Source of the DNA: Methanosarcina sp. 2.H.T.1A.6 | GTDB taxonomy: Archaea; Halobacteriota; Methanosarcinia; Methanosarcinales; Methanosarcinaceae | Assembly (NCBI RefSeq): GCF_000979455.1 | Contig: NZ_JJOY01000030.1 | Coordinates: 62,001 to 126,000, forward strand | Direction: 5' to 3' | DNA: 64,000 nt | In this document: one piece after another, positions 1-9,094 of the stretch | How positions within the stretch are numbered: the first letter of the stretch is position 1 | Layout: each line of letters opens with the position of its first letter | Made by a program: the position numbers and the translations under genes | Notes under the pieces: generated by a model | Told to the model about the DNA's origin: nothing | Databases searched by the model: none | The model's input: only the letters and a program-made list of their open reading frames with translations

Positions 1-1
1 A

Positions 2-457
2 AAAGCCCTCAGAGAACTCACAGAACAGCTCCTGGATGAAGGGATACCTGCAGTCCTTCGTCCTGAGACCATGGGCAAACGTACCCAGTTTGGAACTCTT
101 GAAGAAGTGCTTGCCTTAAGCGAAGAAATCGAAGGGGTTATGCCCTGCCTGGACTTTTCCCACATGCACGCAAGAGAAGGAAAGGAAAACTCCTATCCCG
201 AATTTACGGCAATCCTCTCGAAAGTAGAAGATACTCTTGGAAAAGAAGGGCTTGAAAACATGCACATGCATGTTTCGGGAATAGAATATAACAGGAACGG
301 GGAAAAGAGACACCTGGCCCTTAAAGAATCGGACTTTAATTATCCTGAACTTTTAAAAGCCCTAAAAGAATTCGAAGTTAGGGGACGGATCATTTGCGAA
401 AGCCCTATCCTGGAAGAAGATGCGCTTCTACTCAAAACGACATATAAAGAAATATAA
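2..457 (+). CDS. Endonuclease IV-type TIM-barrel protein, C-terminal part
   Basis: The reading frame is open from base 2, so the gene begins outside the window; the ATG at 71 is internal. The visible part reads ...LRPETMGK...FGTLEEVL...PCLDFSHMHAR...HMHVSG...ICESP. This matches the C-terminal half of the AP endonuclease family 2 (Nfo / xylose isomerase-like TIM barrel). The Glu of PETMG, the Asp and His of DFSHMHAR, the His of HMHVSG and the Glu of ICESP sit where that family binds its metals. Known role of the family: cutting DNA 5' of abasic sites. Some archaeal members are only distant relatives with untested activity, so the exact reaction is inferred. It converges on the cobalt transporter operon. 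Confidence 0.8.
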   Translation, partial: KALRELTEQLLDEGIPAVLRPETMGKRTQFGTLEEVLALSEEIEGVMPCLDFSHMHAREGKENSYPEFTAILSKVEDTLGKEGLENMHMHVSGIEYNRNGEKRHLALKESDFNYPELLKALKEFEVRGRIICESPILEEDALLLKTTYKEI

Positions 458-473
458 GGAAAGGGAAGAAAAA

Positions 474-579
474 AGAAGGACAAAAAAGAAGGATGAAAAA
501 GAAGGACAAAAAAGAAGGATGAAAAAGAAGGATGAAAAAGAAGGATGAAAAAGAAGGATGAAAAAGAAAGATGAAAAAG
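474..579. repeat. Purine-rich 13-bp tandem repeat between converging genes
   Basis: About eight imperfect copies of GAAGGATGAAAAA or GAAGGACAAAAAA fill the gap between two convergent genes. Read on the minus strand it is a series of T-runs, which could end transcription of cbiO (archaeal termination uses oligo-T). That role is inferred. Confidence 0.85.
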
Positions 580-586
580 GAAAAAA

Positions 587-1948
587 TCAGACCTTAAAAG
601 CCTCAGGGTTACTATCCGTTTCTTCAGTCCATTTGCATCCGTCTTCCCTGTTAACCACGCCAACAGTAAATTCTATCCCGCTTTTTTCCACATACTCCCG
701 GGTTCTTTTCAGAGCATGATCCACCATTCCGCCTGTTGTGAGGATAAGGCAGCGTTTTCCACAGAGGGCCATCAGGATCGACTTGTCTATAACGCCTGAG
801 GTAACGTCCAGGCGGATTCCGTCCTGTTCGGCAAGAGTCTTGCTTTTCTTGCCCATTGCCCCCACAAAGGCAATTTCTCCATCTTTCAGGATCTGCCTGA
901 TTTCTGGCAGGGAATAGCTATCAGTATCATAAAGCAGCACCCCACCAGCTTTTATCCCTTTGCGCTTCAGCTCAACAATAGCCCTGCCGTCAGGGTGGAT
1001 GTGCAGAACCGTGGCATTAACCGCTTCATAAGGAGAATGGGTCGCATATTCCCCATACATAACCCCGAGATTCAGGTTGTCGCCTTCCCGGACTCCGGGA
1101 GGGACCTCAACCCACATAAGATCAAGCGGCTTTAAAGTGTTGACAAGGTCAGGTATGCTTTTAGGGGAGTTTTTGCCGTATGCAAGTCCCCTCCTCTCAA
1201 TTTCATGATAAATTTCAAGGGTAGTGGGCTGGCGCAGACCTGTTTTTTTAAGAAGCTCCTGCTCTTTGAAGACCTCCACAGGTGTCCCCTGCCCTATAAG
1301 TTTGCTGTTTGACATGAGGAACACATAGTCGGACCAGCGGTAAGCCAGATCCACATCATGCGTGGAGATGATGATAGTGCTTCCGAATTGGTTAAATTCG
1401 TTGAGCAGATCCATTATTTCATCCGCACCCACCGGATCAAGATTTGAAAGAGGCTCATCAAGGACAATCACTTCAGGCTCCATAGCCATAACCCCTGCAA
1501 TTGCAACCCTCTTTTTCTGTCCTCCGCTGAGATGATGGGGGGGCTTGTCCTTCAGGCGGGAGAGCCCTACCTGTTCAATGGCTTGCTGTACGCAGGCATC
1601 GACCCTTTCTTTTGAGTAACCCAGGTTTGCAGGCCCGAAAGCTATATCCTGATACACTGTGGGAGCAAAGATCTGGTCATCGGAATTCTGAAAAACTATT
1701 CCTACGGATTTCCGGATTTCCCGGAGGGACTTTGAATCGTACTTAATAGGGGCTCCATGGAAGAGGATTTCACCCTCGTTTGGCTTTAAAGTCCCGTTCA
1801 GAAGCAGGAAAAGCGTGGACTTTCCGGAGCCGTTCTGCCCTACAAAGGCAATCTTTTTTCCTTTTTTGATCTCGATGTTTATATCCTGGACAGCTGCAGT
1901 CCCGTCCGGGTATGTGTATTTAAGGCCCCTGGTCTCAAGAATGATCAT
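587..1948 (-). CDS. cbiO: Cobalt/nickel ECF transporter ATPase with C-terminal extension
   Basis: ATP-binding subunit of an energy-coupling factor importer, last gene of the cbiM-N-Q-O operon. Residues 1-250 form an ABC ATPase. Walker A is GQNGSGKS (37-44), the signature is LSGGQKKR (about 142), and Walker B with the following Glu is VIVLDEP (about 160). The downstream His is in ISTHD. The protein is 453 aa, whereas CbiO is usually about 280. Residues about 280-440 form an extra domain (motifs [31 protein letters not shown]) that I cannot assign. The start ATG lies 11 bp after the cbiQ stop, so translation is probably coupled. Substrate (Co2+ or Ni2+) is inferred from CbiM and CbiN. Confidence 0.92.
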   Translation of the reverse strand: MIILETRGLKYTYPDGTAAVQDINIEIKKGKKIAFVGQNGSGKSTLFLLLNGTLKPNEGEILFHGAPIKYDSKSLREIRKSVGIVFQNSDDQIFAPTVYQDIAFGPANLGYSKERVDACVQQAIEQVGLSRLKDKPPHHLSGGQKKRVAIAGVMAMEPEVIVLDEPLSNLDPVGADEIMDLLNEFNQFGSTIIISTHDVDLAYRWSDYVFLMSNSKLIGQGTPVEVFKEQELLKKTGLRQPTTLEIYHEIERRGLAYGKNSPKSIPDLVNTLKPLDLMWVEVPPGVREGDNLNLGVMYGEYATHSPYEAVNATVLHIHPDGRAIVELKRKGIKAGGVLLYDTDSYSLPEIRQILKDGEIAFVGAMGKKSKTLAEQDGIRLDVTSGVIDKSILMALCGKRCLILTTGGMVDHALKRTREYVEKSGIEFTVGVVNREDGCKWTEETDSNPEAFKV

Positions 1949-1959
1949 GATCTGTTACC

Positions 1960-2742
1960 TCAAATGATGGATATGTTTTTTGTAAAATAAAAAAGTGCAA
2001 GAGCTGAAAGGAAGTAAACAGAAGTCAGCAGTAGTTCTATTGCCCTTACAGGCCTGTGCACTTCAAAGAGAGTCATTTTTCCGTCATAACACCTGGAATT
2101 CATGGCAAGAAAGAGCTTATCTCCCTGCTCCCAGGACCTTATAAAAAGTGTACTTCCAAGCATACCCATTGAATTAAGGGAGCGCCTGAAGTTCGAGTAG
2201 CCTAACCTCACAGTCTGGGCATACTTTATTGAAAGGGCCATGTCCAGGAAAACAAAGATGTACCGGTAAATCAGCATGGAAAGCTCGATGAGGGATTCCG
2301 GAAGCCTGGTAGCCTTGAGCACGGCAAAGAGTTCTATCATAGGAGTTGTAAGCGAAAGGAAGTAAAGGCAGCACATCCCGCTTAAGGACCGTGAAAGTAC
2401 CAGGAGAGCAAGCTCAAGCCCATCTGCCCTTACCGAGAGAGGATAACCTGCAAGGTTGAAGGACAGAAGCTCCTGCCCCGATCCTGAGAAAAAAGCAATG
2501 ATAACCACACCTGTTAGTGCAAAGCCTACAGGGGCGAGCAGGAGTTTCAGGTATAATTTAAGGGGAGCCCTGCCGAGAGCAACTGTTGTAAAGCTCATGC
2601 AAAGGGCTATGAAAAGAGGAGTTATAGGGGATGTGGATGATACTCCTACAAGCAGCCCGAAGAGAACTATTACCAGCTTCAACCAGTTGTTTCGATGCCT
2701 TAGAGGGCTCATAAGGGCATAATCATCAAGGATATTGGTCAT
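1960..2742 (-). CDS. cbiQ: ECF transporter transmembrane (T) component CbiQ
   Basis: Hydrophobic protein of 260 aa with several membrane segments and charged cytoplasmic loops (region LPESLIELSMLIYRY and later) typical of the CbiQ/EcfT family, which couples the ATPase to the substrate-binding unit CbiM. I chose the ATG at 2742 (MTNILDDYALMSP). An AGGT lies about 8 nt before it, and the N-terminus then matches the family pattern of a soluble start before the first helix. A TTG at 2775 would add 11 residues. It lies 116 bp after cbiN and directly before cbiO. Confidence 0.9.
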   Translation of the reverse strand: MTNILDDYALMSPLRHRNNWLKLVIVLFGLLVGVSSTSPITPLFIALCMSFTTVALGRAPLKLYLKLLLAPVGFALTGVVIIAFFSGSGQELLSFNLAGYPLSVRADGLELALLVLSRSLSGMCCLYFLSLTTPMIELFAVLKATRLPESLIELSMLIYRYIFVFLDMALSIKYAQTVRLGYSNFRRSLNSMGMLGSTLFIRSWEQGDKLFLAMNSRCYDGKMTLFEVHRPVRAIELLLTSVYFLSALALFYFTKNISII

Positions 2743-2858
2743 GTGGGGAACCTGCAGATAGGTAGATGAAAGCAAAAATCAAGGGTTAAAAATAAAAGGC
2801 AAAAGATAAAAACTTTCCTCCCCTGTGGGGAGGATAAGTAAAAGAGTAGAAGAAGAAA

Positions 2859-3200
2859 TTATAAAGATTGCCTGTCGCTATCAGGCTTATTCTTTCCTTT
2901 GTATCCAAGCTCGTTTTCATAGTTTTTTTTAGCATTGTAATAGCCAAGGAAGTAACCGATGATCCCTGCGCCTATAGCTGCCTGAAGACCAAAGAGGAGG
3001 CTTTCGATTTCCCCGCTTGGAGGCTCCCAGAAAGGTTCTGCAATTGGTTCGTAGGTTCCGCCAGTGATCTCGTTAATCACATTTTCAGCTTCGCCGTCAG
3101 CTCCCCCATACTCAGCGTCCGTTGTGGACGACATATGAACGAACTGAACTGCGAAGATAAGAACAATTGCAAGCACAATAAGTTCCAGTTTTCTGCTCAT
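2859..3200 (-). CDS. cbiN: Cobalt transport protein CbiN
   Basis: 113-aa protein with two membrane segments: the N-terminus (LELIVLAIVLIFAVQFV) and residues about 70-90 (LLFGLQAAIGAGIIGYFLGYY). A polar acidic loop with ADGEAENVINEITGG and EPFWEPPSGEIESLLF joins them. This is the layout of CbiN, the small subunit required by CbiM for Co2+ capture. The ATG overlaps the cbiM stop codon by 4 bp, so the two are translationally coupled. The tail after the second helix is short and charged. Confidence 0.92.
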   Translation of the reverse strand: MSRKLELIVLAIVLIFAVQFVHMSSTTDAEYGGADGEAENVINEITGGTYEPIAEPFWEPPSGEIESLLFGLQAAIGAGIIGYFLGYYNAKKNYENELGYKGKNKPDSDRQSL

Positions 3201-3904
3201 GCGGAAATCCCTCTCAGTTTTTTCACGACTGCAGCTTCAATGACTTTCATTTCAATCAGGATATCGCTCTTGACGTTGACCACATACTTGAAGAGCAGGG
3301 CACTGATAGCGCCTTCCATGATTGCGAGAGGCACCTGGGTAACTGCAAAGACAGTGGCAAATTTGCCGAATGAACTCATAAAACCTGCAACGGTGAGTAC
3401 TCCTCCTGCAGGATATGCCAGAGCAAGTTCCACAGAGGTGGTCACATAAGTTGCCCAGTCCCCGAAGGCTGTAGCAAGGAAAACCACAATATAGAAATTG
3501 AGATTTGCTTTCATCCCTGCCTTATAGACCAGGTATGCCACCACAGGACCAACGATGCCCATGGAAAAGACATTTGCTCCAAGAGTTGTAAGTCCTCCGT
3601 GTGCAAGGAAAAGTGCCTGATAGAGAAGCACGATGGTTCCGAGGACTGCGGAGATTGCCGGACCGAATATAATTGCTGCGACCCCTGTTCCTGTGGGGTG
3701 GGAACAGCTCCCGGTTACCGAAGGCAGTTTAAGGGAAGATAGCACGAAAACAAATGCACCTGCGACAGCAAGGAGAGGCAAAATCTCGCGTTTTTCGTTC
3801 ACCAGCTTATTCATTTTATAGATGCCGTACATTATCACCGGAATTGACACTGCAAACCAGGCCTGCCACCAGGGGCTCGGTAAAAAACCTTCCATTATAT
3901 GCAT
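3197..3904 (-). CDS. cbiM: Cobalt/nickel ECF substrate-specific component CbiM
   Basis: 235-aa polytopic membrane protein starting MHIMEGFLP. In the CbiM/NikM family the second residue is the conserved His whose amino-terminal nitrogens coordinate the metal, so the ATG at 3904 is almost certainly correct. Conserved segments GSCSHPTGTGVAAIIFGP (about 65-82) and LAHGGLTTLGANVFSMG (about 104-120) are present. First gene of the cbiMNQO operon. No separate cobalamin riboswitch was recognised upstream. In this organism cobalt feeds corrinoid synthesis and nickel feeds F430 and CODH; which metal is imported is not decided by sequence. Confidence 0.94.
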   Translation of the reverse strand: MHIMEGFLPSPWWQAWFAVSIPVIMYGIYKMNKLVNEKREILPLLAVAGAFVFVLSSLKLPSVTGSCSHPTGTGVAAIIFGPAISAVLGTIVLLYQALFLAHGGLTTLGANVFSMGIVGPVVAYLVYKAGMKANLNFYIVVFLATAFGDWATYVTTSVELALAYPAGGVLTVAGFMSSFGKFATVFAVTQVPLAIMEGAISALLFKYVVNVKSDILIEMKVIEAAVVKKLRGISA

Positions 3905-4604
3905 AGGATCACCATAAGGATATCAAGTAAATATTATTGTGAACAAGACAAGTTAAATTGAGTTAATGGATACATAAAGGTTACGGTGAGAGAGAAGCAG
4001 ATGCGTGAGAGCCTATACAAATTAGTTTAGAGGTAATGATGTCCTCAAAACTGAGAGCACAAAAAACAAAACAAGCAAACTTGTATCAATTGAAAATATA
4101 ATTCAGGAAATGCGTTATATAGAATATGCAATAAACACGACAGAAATCCATACCTGTAGAAGTCCATGAGAATAACTGAAGAAAAAGACGATGAGAAACA
4201 TTGTAAATAAATCAAGAAAGTATAAGATATAAAGTGAAATTGCGTATAAATAGGAATAATAAAATGAAAAATAAAAAAAATAAAAAAATAAAAATGGAGG
4301 TTATAACCGAGCATATGCTCCGTTTTGAGGACCCGGAAAACAGGTCAGAATGGCAAGCAAAGCAAATAAAAATCAACTAAAATTGCTTTAGCAAAAAAGT
4401 ATTGTAACCATAGCTATATAAATATATCCATCTAGTTCGTTTAGAGAAATGGTTTTGAAACAAGATCGCCAGATCGGGCGTAGTGTAGAATAAACATAAG
4501 AAGATTTAAAAGGAGAACCTGCCGGAATAAGGAATTACAATTTTTAAGATAAAAATTCCATATTACCGGTGAGAAGTTTAGATTCTTTTTGCCACTGGAA
4601 AAAC
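3905..4604. other. 700-bp gap upstream of the cobalt transporter operon
   Basis: AT-rich and without a convincing gene. The 90 bp nearest cbiM should hold its promoter (AT-rich AATAATATTTAC on the minus strand) but I cannot fix it. Bases 4041-4332 are bounded by an inverted repeat (separate entry). Bases 4333-4604 separate that element from the convergent end of the DedA-like gene; nothing else is recognised. Confidence 0.5.
4041..4332. mobile_element. Possible MITE-like element with terminal inverted repeats
   Basis: GTCCTCAAAAC at 4041-4051 is the exact reverse complement of GTTTTGAGGAC at 4322-4332. The similarity continues inward with small gaps (TGAGAGCA against GGAGCA). The 292 bp between are very AT-rich and non-coding. 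A perfect 12-bp palindrome GAGCATATGCTC (4309-4320) sits inside the right end. No clear target-site duplication is visible, so a transposon origin is inference only. Confidence 0.4.
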
Positions 4605-5066
4605 TTAAAATCCGCCATTAAAAAACACTACCGAATAAGCAAGTACGAAATAACGCGCGAATTTCCCCAGAAAGACCAGGATTGAAAAAGACCTGAAAGA
4701 AAGTTGCATAAGCCCCGCAACCATGGTAATCACATCCCCTATACCTGGCACCCAGGTGAAAAGAAGAGTATAGACTCCATATTTATTAAAAAGCCTTTCA
4801 CTTTTTTCGAGCTTTTCCGGGGAAGGAGAAAGATACTTCTCAAGCACATGCCTCCCTTTTAAACCGAGGTAGTAAGTGGTGCATGACCCGAGAAAGTTGC
4901 CAGTGGTGGCTACCATAACGACAGTAAAAGGGCTAAACCCCTGGTAAACTAGAGCGATTACCAGAGCCTCCGACCCGAAAGGCAAGACTGTAGAAGCCAG
5001 AAAACTCAGGATAAAAAGGTTCAGGTAACCGTAGTCAGTAATAAAAGCACTCAGGGTTTCAAGCAT
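4605..5066 (-). CDS. DedA/YqaA-like membrane protein
   Basis: 153-aa membrane protein of the SNARE-associated (DedA/VTT) superfamily, closest in size to the YqaA subgroup. It has several hydrophobic segments, an N-terminal re-entrant-like stretch (LSFLASTVLPFGSEALVIAL), the GNFLGSCTTYYLGLKG segment and the later WVPGIGDVITMVAGLM motif that replaces the DedA RxxxG region. The family is linked to lipid scrambling and membrane homeostasis; the substrate here is unknown. AAGGAG lies 6 nt before the ATG. It stands alone, 230 bp from the S-layer gene. Confidence 0.85.
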   Translation of the reverse strand: MLETLSAFITDYGYLNLFILSFLASTVLPFGSEALVIALVYQGFSPFTVVMVATTGNFLGSCTTYYLGLKGRHVLEKYLSPSPEKLEKSERLFNKYGVYTLLFTWVPGIGDVITMVAGLMQLSFRSFSILVFLGKFARYFVLAYSVVFFNGGF

Positions 5067-5300
5067 AGTACTCCTTCTCTTACATTCCTGCTTACTATTC
5101 TATTATATTATTTTATGCCTGCGTGAGGAAGCCTCCAGTAAAATATCAAGGAAAGTGTCCGGTTAAGATATCCAGAGAACTATCAAATGAAGATCCGGAA
5201 AGCTATCAGGTTGAAAGATGCGAAGAAAAAGAGAAGAAAAAGACCGGAATCAAAAAAAATTAATTTCCGGCCCCTGCTGCAGAAGAATTATCAAACCTGT

Positions 5301-7907
5301 TTAGTTCCTTCGTTTCCGGAGCAGTATAAATGCCGTGGCGAGTATTCCAAGAGTCGCAATGCCGCTGAGGAAAGGAGTTGACTTCGTTACTTCATAACTT
5401 CCGCTCATATCTCCTACCTCAACATTATATGTCCCTGCTTCTTCCTCAGTATGAGAGAAGTCGACCACCGTACTTGCACCAGCTTCCAAACTCACTGCTT
5501 TGGAATCAACGGATTCATTGTTGACCAGCAGTTCAACTTCGGTTTCTCCTGCAATATTGCCGGTGTTTTCAACTTTCACCTGGATTGTAACTGCATCTCC
5601 GCCCTTAACAGAAGCAGGCTCAATTGAGAAGTCCGAATATTCAAAATTGGCTCTGTCTTCAGAAACCTCAATAACCGTTTCTCCTTCCTCATAACCTGCC
5701 TTTGTAGCATTTACCGTATATGTACCTGGAGCAGTTACCCAGTAAGACACAGTGCCATCTGTACCCGTCTGTCCTTCAACTTTCAGTCCTCCGAAGAAGA
5801 CATCTGCCCCGGAGACAGGTTTCTTTTCTACAGAGTCAGTAACCACTATGTTAATCTGGTCTCCTATCCTGACGGTTTCCGGAGAGATTGAGAGCAACAG
5901 CTTCAGGACACCTGCTCCGACAACATCCACATCCTTACTTCCGGAGATATATCCTGCCTTGTTTGCAGATAATGTGAATTTGCCTTCCTGATTGGGGGTG
6001 TACGTAAGAGTTCCGTCATCTCCTGTAGTCCCGATGCGCTCATCCTCAAGGAAGATTTCAACATCGCTGACTGAAACATTTCTTGCCATGACCTGAATTT
6101 CTGCCGCCTGTCCGACCACAAGGACATCTGGAGCTTCAATTTCCAGCTGATCCTGGGCAGCGCTCTCGACTTCAACAAAGGGATAGAAGCGCAGGACAGA
6201 CGAATCAGCCACCTTGAACTTAACGTTGCCCATCAGGTCAATGGTATTGCCCTTTGAAAGGGAAATAGAATCCTCGTTTCTCATTGTGATTCCTGAGCTG
6301 GAAATAGTGCTTATTTCCATCCTGTCGAAAGACTCGCCCTGGGAAAGCTCACTGTAATCGTCTGAGATCTGGAAGACCCCCTCTATAAACACAGCATCGG
6401 TTTCCCGCGACCGGAAGACAGTGCTTAAGTGGACTGCGATCATCGGGACTTCTTCAGCTCCTCCGATGTCGGCTTCGTAGATATAGTCCCCATTCTGGGA
6501 AACGATTCCCGAATCCAGCAGCTTCCCATCTTTATACAGCTCAAAAAGCACACTTTTTCCGTTAATATCGACTTCTGAAGCCTTGAGCGAGTAGCCGTTC
6601 TCGAGAACTATTGAAGAGCCCGTAGACATCGACTTTTTGTTATCGTCGTCAATCAGGACTTTTGCGAGGATATTGTCCGAAAGCACACTCACGCTCTTTG
6701 AATTTCCAAAGGTATTCGCAGGATAGCCCGCGAAATACTTCTCAGCCATGAACCCGATAACCTCATAGCTTCCCCAGCCGTCATGCTCAAATTTCACAAG
6801 TGCCGGGCTGGTGGAATAAACAAGCGCTTCGTCATTAATTGACCTTCCACTGATTCCTTCTTTGAGGGTCAGGCTTTCGGTGGAGACATTTTCATCGATG
6901 CTGTAATAGAATCCTTCAAAGTTGAAAGGTGTCCAGACAGTTGTCTTAAACACTTCATCGTAGACCGTTCCTCTTAATTCATAGGTTCCGGGCTCGGAAG
7001 TCTCGACTATGGGAGCAAAGCGGAGTTCATTGGCATCAGCCACAACAAAGCTAAGTTTTCCCATTATGTCGATAGTATCTCCCTTGCTAAGAGTGATAGA
7101 ATCACGGTTTTTCATTGTGATCCCTGAACTTGAAGTGGAACTTATTTCCATTTTCCCGAATCTGTCCCCATTCTCAATCTGGACGTATTCATCCGATATC
7201 TGGAAAATACCTTCAACAAAAACCGCATTGGTCTCTCTACCACTGAAGATCTGAGCTAAATGGACTGCAATGAGAGGTACATCTTCTGCAGCCCCAAGCT
7301 TGGTTTCATAAACATAGTCACTGTTGGAGGAGAGGAAGTCTTCATCCACCACATCTCCGTCCTTTTCGAGCTGTACCCATACGGTATCCCCATTAATGTC
7401 CACTTCCACAATGTTCAGGGAATAACCTTCTTCGAGTATGAGAGAAGAGCCCGTGTACAGGGATTTCCTGTCATCACTATCAGTCAGGATCTTCGAAAGC
7501 TGTCCTTCCGAAATAACACTTATATCGTCCTTTACAAAGCTGGAATTTTCTGTGTACCCCGCAAAATACTTCTCAGCCATGAACCCTATAACCTGATAAG
7601 AGTCCCAGTCCCCAAATTCGAATTCCGTTTTAATGGGTCTTGTCTCATATTGCAATTCATTTCTCTGGACACTCCGGCTGCCTTCAGTAAGCTGGATCGT
7701 CATATTCTCGGAGCCTACTCCGGTATCCAGGTCATAGTAAAAACCCGAGTACGTCTGGGGCGTCCAGGTGTAAGTAAAGTTCTGGTTTGAGTTTTCGTCC
7801 CATATACGGTTGCCTTCTGAACTTGAAACCTGTGCAGCTGCCGTTTCACACAACAATCCGAGCACTATAAGTAGACATAACATTTTTATATAATTTTTAA
7901 TCCCCAA
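5301..7907 (-). CDS. S-layer protein with two duplication domains and C-terminal anchor
   Basis: Cell-surface protein, 868 aa. A signal peptide (MLCLLIVLGLLCETAAAQ) is followed by two tandem S-layer-related duplication domains (about 35-310 and 320-605; each has W..F.GFYYDLD or YSID, EVIGFMAEKYFAGY, and a SSSGITMKN/MRN..S..L.KG motif). Then come two Ig/carboxypeptidase-regulatory-like repeats (about 615-760), a CARDB-like domain (about 775-845), and one C-terminal membrane helix ending LLRKRRN. This matches the Methanosarcina S-layer architecture, where the protein coats the cell and the helix anchors it. I chose the TTG at 7907 because AGGAGG lies 6 nt upstream; the longer frame to 7937 would place that site inside the gene. 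Confidence 0.93.
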   Translation of the reverse strand: MGIKNYIKMLCLLIVLGLLCETAAAQVSSSEGNRIWDENSNQNFTYTWTPQTYSGFYYDLDTGVGSENMTIQLTEGSRSVQRNELQYETRPIKTEFEFGDWDSYQVIGFMAEKYFAGYTENSSFVKDDISVISEGQLSKILTDSDDRKSLYTGSSLILEEGYSLNIVEVDINGDTVWVQLEKDGDVVDEDFLSSNSDYVYETKLGAAEDVPLIAVHLAQIFSGRETNAVFVEGIFQISDEYVQIENGDRFGKMEISSTSSSGITMKNRDSITLSKGDTIDIMGKLSFVVADANELRFAPIVETSEPGTYELRGTVYDEVFKTTVWTPFNFEGFYYSIDENVSTESLTLKEGISGRSINDEALVYSTSPALVKFEHDGWGSYEVIGFMAEKYFAGYPANTFGNSKSVSVLSDNILAKVLIDDDNKKSMSTGSSIVLENGYSLKASEVDINGKSVLFELYKDGKLLDSGIVSQNGDYIYEADIGGAEEVPMIAVHLSTVFRSRETDAVFIEGVFQISDDYSELSQGESFDRMEISTISSSGITMRNEDSISLSKGNTIDLMGNVKFKVADSSVLRFYPFVEVESAAQDQLEIEAPDVLVVGQAAEIQVMARNVSVSDVEIFLEDERIGTTGDDGTLTYTPNQEGKFTLSANKAGYISGSKDVDVVGAGVLKLLLSISPETVRIGDQINIVVTDSVEKKPVSGADVFFGGLKVEGQTGTDGTVSYWVTAPGTYTVNATKAGYEEGETVIEVSEDRANFEYSDFSIEPASVKGGDAVTIQVKVENTGNIAGETEVELLVNNESVDSKAVSLEAGASTVVDFSHTEEEAGTYNVEVGDMSGSYEVTKSTPFLSGIATLGILATAFILLRKRRN

Positions 7908-8374
7908 ATTAGCCCTCCTTTTAATATAATGGAGCAAGGGTGCAGCCGTCCGGAAGCCCGAGAGAAAAACAGAAACAAAAAAGTTTCCTGAACACTCCCC
8001 GGAAGTTTTCCTGGATCCGGCTGCCCCCGTTTACTTTTAGAAATATTAAAACATTTAACTGGATACAGTTAAAGATATTGTATGGATAAGATAAAGATTT
8101 TTGGGTAATTGTAAGCATTAAATGAAAAACGAAATAAGAAATAATGGAAAAGGCAGGAGAATAGCGGAAAAAGAGAAATAAGGAGATAAAAAAGAAATAA
8201 GGACATAAAAGAGAAATAAGGGCATAAAAGAGAAATAAGGGCATAAAAGAGATTAAAAAGTAACATATCTTGACAAAATAATTTAAAAAGAAAAATTGTG
8301 AGCTAAAAGAGCTTAAAAAGAAAAATTGGGAGGGATAAAATGTATATTACATTTTTCCCGTTAAGCATTATATT
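7908..8374. other. S-layer leader region and 19-bp tandem repeats
   Basis: Non-coding. Next to the S-layer start, GCAGCCG (7942-7948) can pair with CGGCTGC (8018-8024), so the mRNA leader may fold into a long hairpin that leaves the AGGAGG free. Bases 8171-8253 hold about four copies of a 19-bp unit (GGCATAAAAGAGAAATAAG). The remainder is AT-rich and contains the presumed promoter near 8050-8100, which I cannot place exactly. Confidence 0.5.
8171..8253. repeat. 19-bp tandem repeat, about four copies
   Basis: Unit GGCATAAAAGAGAAATAAG. The copies at 8202-8220 and 8221-8239 differ by one base; the first is a base longer and the last is partial. Confidence 0.85.
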
Positions 8375-9094
8375 TTACCTTTCAAGCATTTTTTTGTAGA
8401 GCACAAACCAGGGATTATCCAGAAAACCGATTATATTCTTACTGATAAGCTGCCCTATAAACAGAGGGAGAACTGGCATAACTCCATAAAAAGCAATGAA
8501 AACAAAGATCAGAGAATCCAGAGTGAGATTTACAATGTCACTTGCACTTGAACGGAGCCAGATGTAAGGATTTATCAGGGTATCATGCTTGAAGTTCTTT
8601 TCTTTATCAAAAAAGCGTTTTTTAAGGGCTGCAAAGACCCAGGCGTCAAGGTTCGAACAGACCATAAAAGAGACCCAGCTTGCAATTGTAATCCTGATGC
8701 TCAGCCCAAAGAGGCTTTTCCAGGCATCCTCCAGTTCAAAGAAAGGGGCAGGGCTGAGATTTGTAACCATGCCTATGAAGAGCACGAACAATACCTGGGT
8801 CGCAAAAGCGATAAGGATGGAAATATGCGTTCTCCGCTCCCCGTAGACCTCGTTAATCATATCCACTACCTGCGCAATAAAAGGATAGATGAAAACTGCC
8901 GCAGGAGCGTAGAAAGAGTAAAAACCAAGGTCAAATACAATAATGCGCGTGGCAAGGACCTGGGAAGCCGCCAGATAAACCACATAGAAAGCAGTGAGCA
9001 CGGTAAAACCGTTTTCAGGCATTTTTTTTATAACATAGACAGACGCATAGGTAGCAATTGTTAGAGTGATAATCCAGTACAACCAGACGAACAT
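8375..9094 (-). CDS. Queuosine/archaeosine precursor transporter (YhhQ/VUT family)
   Basis: 239-aa membrane protein with about six helices. The conserved patterns AASQVLATRI, FIYPFIAQVVDMINEVYGE and the late ASDIVNLTLDSLIFVFIAF are those of the DUF165/YhhQ (QPTR) family, which imports 7-deazaguanine precursors such as preQ0 or preQ1 in bacteria. In archaea the same base is needed for archaeosine in tRNA, so an archaeosine-precursor role is plausible; this is inference. It stands alone with no tRNA-modification gene nearby. The start ATG at 9094 has no strong Shine-Dalgarno site. Confidence 0.87.
   Translation of the reverse strand: MFVWLYWIITLTIATYASVYVIKKMPENGFTVLTAFYVVYLAASQVLATRIIVFDLGFYSFYAPAAVFIYPFIAQVVDMINEVYGERRTHISILIAFATQVLFVLFIGMVTNLSPAPFFELEDAWKSLFGLSIRITIASWVSFMVCSNLDAWVFAALKKRFFDKEKNFKHDTLINPYIWLRSSASDIVNLTLDSLIFVFIAFYGVMPVLPLFIGQLISKNIIGFLDNPWFVLYKKMLER

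Noticed and set aside
2868-3449. 193-codon plus-strand frame over cbiN and cbiM
   Set aside because: Antisense to two well-supported, translationally coupled genes.
3905-4040. Cobalamin riboswitch before cbiM
   Set aside because: No B12-box-like conserved sequence or stem pattern could be seen.
7260-7790. 176-codon plus-strand frame inside the S-layer gene
   Set aside because: Antisense to a duplicated S-layer domain with clear homology between its two copies; no own ribosome-binding site.
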